Shown piece after piece: positions 31,953 through 33,546 of a stretch of DNA of 33,546 nt. The translations under genes were made by a program, and so were the position numbers. Source of the stretch: Flavobacteriaceae bacterium (GTDB taxonomy: Bacteria > Bacteroidota > Bacteroidia > Flavobacteriales > Flavobacteriaceae); contig NZIP01000061.1 of the NCBI GenBank assembly GCA_002691645.1, positions 1 to 33,546 on the forward strand. Reading direction: 5' to 3'. The notes below the pieces were generated by a model. The model did not search any database. It saw only the letters and a list, made by a program, of their open reading frames with translations, and was not told the DNA's origin. The stretch's first letter is position 1, and each line of letters opens with the position of its first letter.

Positions 31953-33210
31953 AACTCGTCAGAGAAGAATTTGACTTCAATATGTCTTGAAAGTTGTAGA
32001 AGGTAAGAACCCAACTCATCATTATATAGATTAACCAAATCATAGCCACTGAATTCATAAATACCGGCCAGATTAAACCATCTATAAAGAAAAGTGAAAC
32101 GCCTAAAATTAATCGTAAGCTTTCAAAGATTAAAGCCAACGGATTTTTATCCATTAAACTAGAGTAGCTGCCTATTCCAAGAAATAATAAAACCCCAATA
32201 ATAAATTGTGCACTTGAATTAAAAGAGGTCCAGTTTGCTAAGAGCAGAAATAAAAGAACAGTGTTGACAGCAAATTGACCAATTACCAGATATTTAACTT
32301 GGTTTGAAACTTCAGTCTTGTATTTTCTATACTTGTAAACATCTGAGATAATTTCTCTCGGATATTTACCAATTACATCAGCAGGACGCCATCCTGTAGG
32401 CATAAACCATATTTTAAACTTATCCCAAATCGATTTAGTTCGCCAAGCGTCAGTTAATAAGCCCCAAAAATGCTGAAAATTGATTAGAATCGGATTCCAT
32501 GTTTTGGCTGGTTTAAGTACTCCATATCGGGGTGGAACTTCATCTAATTCTTCTTGGAATGTACCGAACATGCGATCCCAAACACAAAAAATTTGACCTA
32601 GGTTTTTGTCGATGTATTCTTTATTAATGGCATGATGCACTCTGTGTTGAGAAGGTGTAACAAAAATGTATTCTAACCATCCTAATTTACCGATGTGTTG
32701 TGTGTGATACCAAAACTGCCCAAACAAATGTAATGGACCTAATACGTTGATTACGCTTTGAGGTACGCCTAACATTGCCGCAGGAATTAAGAGGACTGCT
32801 CCATATCCAATGACATTAGATATCGACTGCCTGAGCGCACAAGCCAAATTGAATTCTTCCGAAGAATGATGTATTACGTGCTGATTCCAAAATATATTTA
32901 CATGGTGGGAAAGTCTGTGGTTCCAATATCCCGCAAAATCGATTATGACGAATGCCACTATCCAAAGCAAAGGCCCGGATTCCAATTCTACAAGCATGAT
33001 TTGTTCTTTAACAAATGGGTAACTGACTAGCACAAATGCCAATCCCAAAGAATCTTTAATCACATTGGTCATACCAGATGACAAACTACTTAAGGTATCA
33101 AACAAATTGTAATTCATCTTTTTGACCCTGTAGCCGTAGATTAGTTCTATTGCCACTAAAACAAAGAATGCTGGTATAGCAATTAAAAGTGCCTGAGCAT
33201 AGTATTCCAT
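31945..33210 (-). CDS. Sterol desaturase / fatty acid hydroxylase family membrane protein
   Basis: A 421-residue membrane di-iron oxygenase-type protein. Three histidine clusters on the cytoplasmic side form the iron site: HRLSHH (His98, 102, 103), HVIHH (His111, 114, 115) and QHRVHH (His189, 192, 193), with extra His near 167-172. Transmembrane helices lie before, between and after them; the last 120 residues hold about four more helices not needed for the core domain. Substrate is unknown: a lipid hydroxylation or desaturation step is likely, and sterols are not expected in these bacteria. It lies 9 bp after valS on the same strand. Confidence 0.88.
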   Translation of the reverse strand: MEYYAQALLIAIPAFFVLVAIELIYGYRVKKMNYNLFDTLSSLSSGMTNVIKDSLGLAFVLVSYPFVKEQIMLVELESGPLLWIVAFVIIDFAGYWNHRLSHHVNIFWNQHVIHHSSEEFNLACALRQSISNVIGYGAVLLIPAAMLGVPQSVINVLGPLHLFGQFWYHTQHIGKLGWLEYIFVTPSQHRVHHAINKEYIDKNLGQIFCVWDRMFGTFQEELDEVPPRYGVLKPAKTWNPILINFQHFWGLLTDAWRTKSIWDKFKIWFMPTGWRPADVIGKYPREIISDVYKYRKYKTEVSNQVKYLVIGQFAVNTVLLFLLLANWTSFNSSAQFIIGVLLFLGIGSYSSLMDKNPLALIFESLRLILGVSLFFIDGLIWPVFMNSVAMIWLIYIMMSWVLTFYNFQDILKSNSSLTSST

Positions 33211-33219
33211 AGCATAAAA

Positions 33220-33546
33220 TTAAGAAATATTTTCTCTTAGGCTTTTGAGACTGCTTTTCAAAGAATCTATTTTGAGTTTTGCATCCTCCTCCTTTTTCTT
33301 TTCTATCAGTACCACTTTCTCTGGAGCATTACTTACAAAGCGTTCATTGGATAATTTTTTTTGAACTGAAATCAAAAATCCTTCAGTGTAGGTGAGCTCT
33401 TCTTTGAGTTTAGAAATTTCATCTTCTACATTAATTGCTCCGAGGATAGGAATAGAAAATTCATTACTTTTTACTCTAAAACTTATCGCTCCCTCAGGGG
33501 TTTCATCCACTTTTGATATCGCACTTATATTACCTAATTTTTTGAT
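33220..33546 (-). CDS. valS: Valine--tRNA ligase, C-terminal part (cut by window edge)
   Basis: The last 108 codons of a gene running off the right edge. The sequence matches the C-terminal tRNA-binding arm of ValRS: KLGNISAISKVDETPEGAIS, then SFRVKSNEFSIPILGAINVE, then a long basic/acidic coiled coil (DEISKLKEELTYTEGFLIS, NERFVSNAPEKVV, KKKEEDAKLKIDSLKSSL). ValRS charges tRNA-Val and is usually about 870 residues. The frame stays open to the window end, so the GTG at 33510 is not the start. Identification rests on this arm alone. Confidence 0.85.
   Translation of the reverse strand: MKKLGNISAISKVDETPEGAISFRVKSNEFSIPILGAINVEDEISKLKEELTYTEGFLISVQKKLSNERFVSNAPEKVVLIEKKKEEDAKLKIDSLKSSLKSLRENIS

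Noticed and set aside
1-33546. CRISPR arrays, insertion sequences, prophage, toxin-antitoxin or defence genes
   Set aside because: No direct-repeat array, transposase, terminal repeats or known defence domain was seen. Every stretch over about 150 bp is accounted for by core genes or by the trp leader.

Overview
The window reads as a piece of chromosomal core genome from a member of the Bacteroidota, most likely a marine flavobacterium (order Flavobacteriales). The grounds are low GC; promoter boxes of the TAnnTTTG type with an upstream TTG rather than TATAAT; almost no Shine-Dalgarno sequences except a very strong one before rpsU; the rpsU-xerC-hpf-tRNA block that in this phylum normally leads into tuf; a glycine-rich Bacteroidota-type FtsH; and a complete trpEGDCFBA operon. 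I see no insertion sequence, phage, CRISPR array or genomic island. The genus cannot be fixed from this sequence alone.

Layout. Positions 1-2043 (minus strand): rpsU, a tyrosine recombinase, the hibernation factor hpf, then four tRNAs (Thr-TGT, Tyr-GTA, Gly-TCC, Thr-GGT) heading off the left edge. Positions 2089-6709 (minus): an acyl-CoA dehydrogenase, a helix-hairpin-helix protein split by an in-frame TAG, an AGCS sodium:amino-acid symporter, and a tlpA-like / rhodanese / PspC-like trio. Positions 6763-7401 (plus): a nitroreductase.

Positions 7419-15632 (plus) hold the tryptophan operon. It has a recognisable promoter, a 16-codon leader peptide with three consecutive Trp codons, a transcription attenuator, and then trpE, G, D, C, F, B, A in tightly overlapped order. 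A two-helix small membrane protein and a secreted M20 peptidase follow, apparently in the same transcript. Positions 15644-21492 (minus): pyruvate carboxylase, yaaA, an RluD-type pseudouridine synthase and a PASTA protein. Positions 21562-24760 (plus): ddl, coaD and an M14 peptidase lipoprotein.

Positions 24757-27169: a NUDIX hydrolase and pyrE diverging from start codons only 7 bp apart, an SRPBCC protein and birA. Positions 27255-31952 (plus): rsfS, ftsH, a LUD protein, cdsA, psd and a small acyl-CoA-binding-like protein, a set for ribosome and membrane quality and phospholipid synthesis. The right end (minus) holds a sterol-desaturase-family membrane protein and the 3' end of valS.

How the parts connect. 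CdsA and Psd are two steps of the phosphatidylethanolamine pathway. BirA can biotinylate the pyruvate carboxylase found in the same window. rpsU, hpf and rsfS all act on ribosome availability. No wholly unknown multi-gene system was seen. The most notable signals are regulatory: the trp attenuator, the full-length 16S-tail complement before rpsU, the hpf terminator that overlaps the probable start of the tRNA transcript, and the amber-interrupted helix-hairpin-helix gene whose first codons also form the terminator of the preceding symporter gene.
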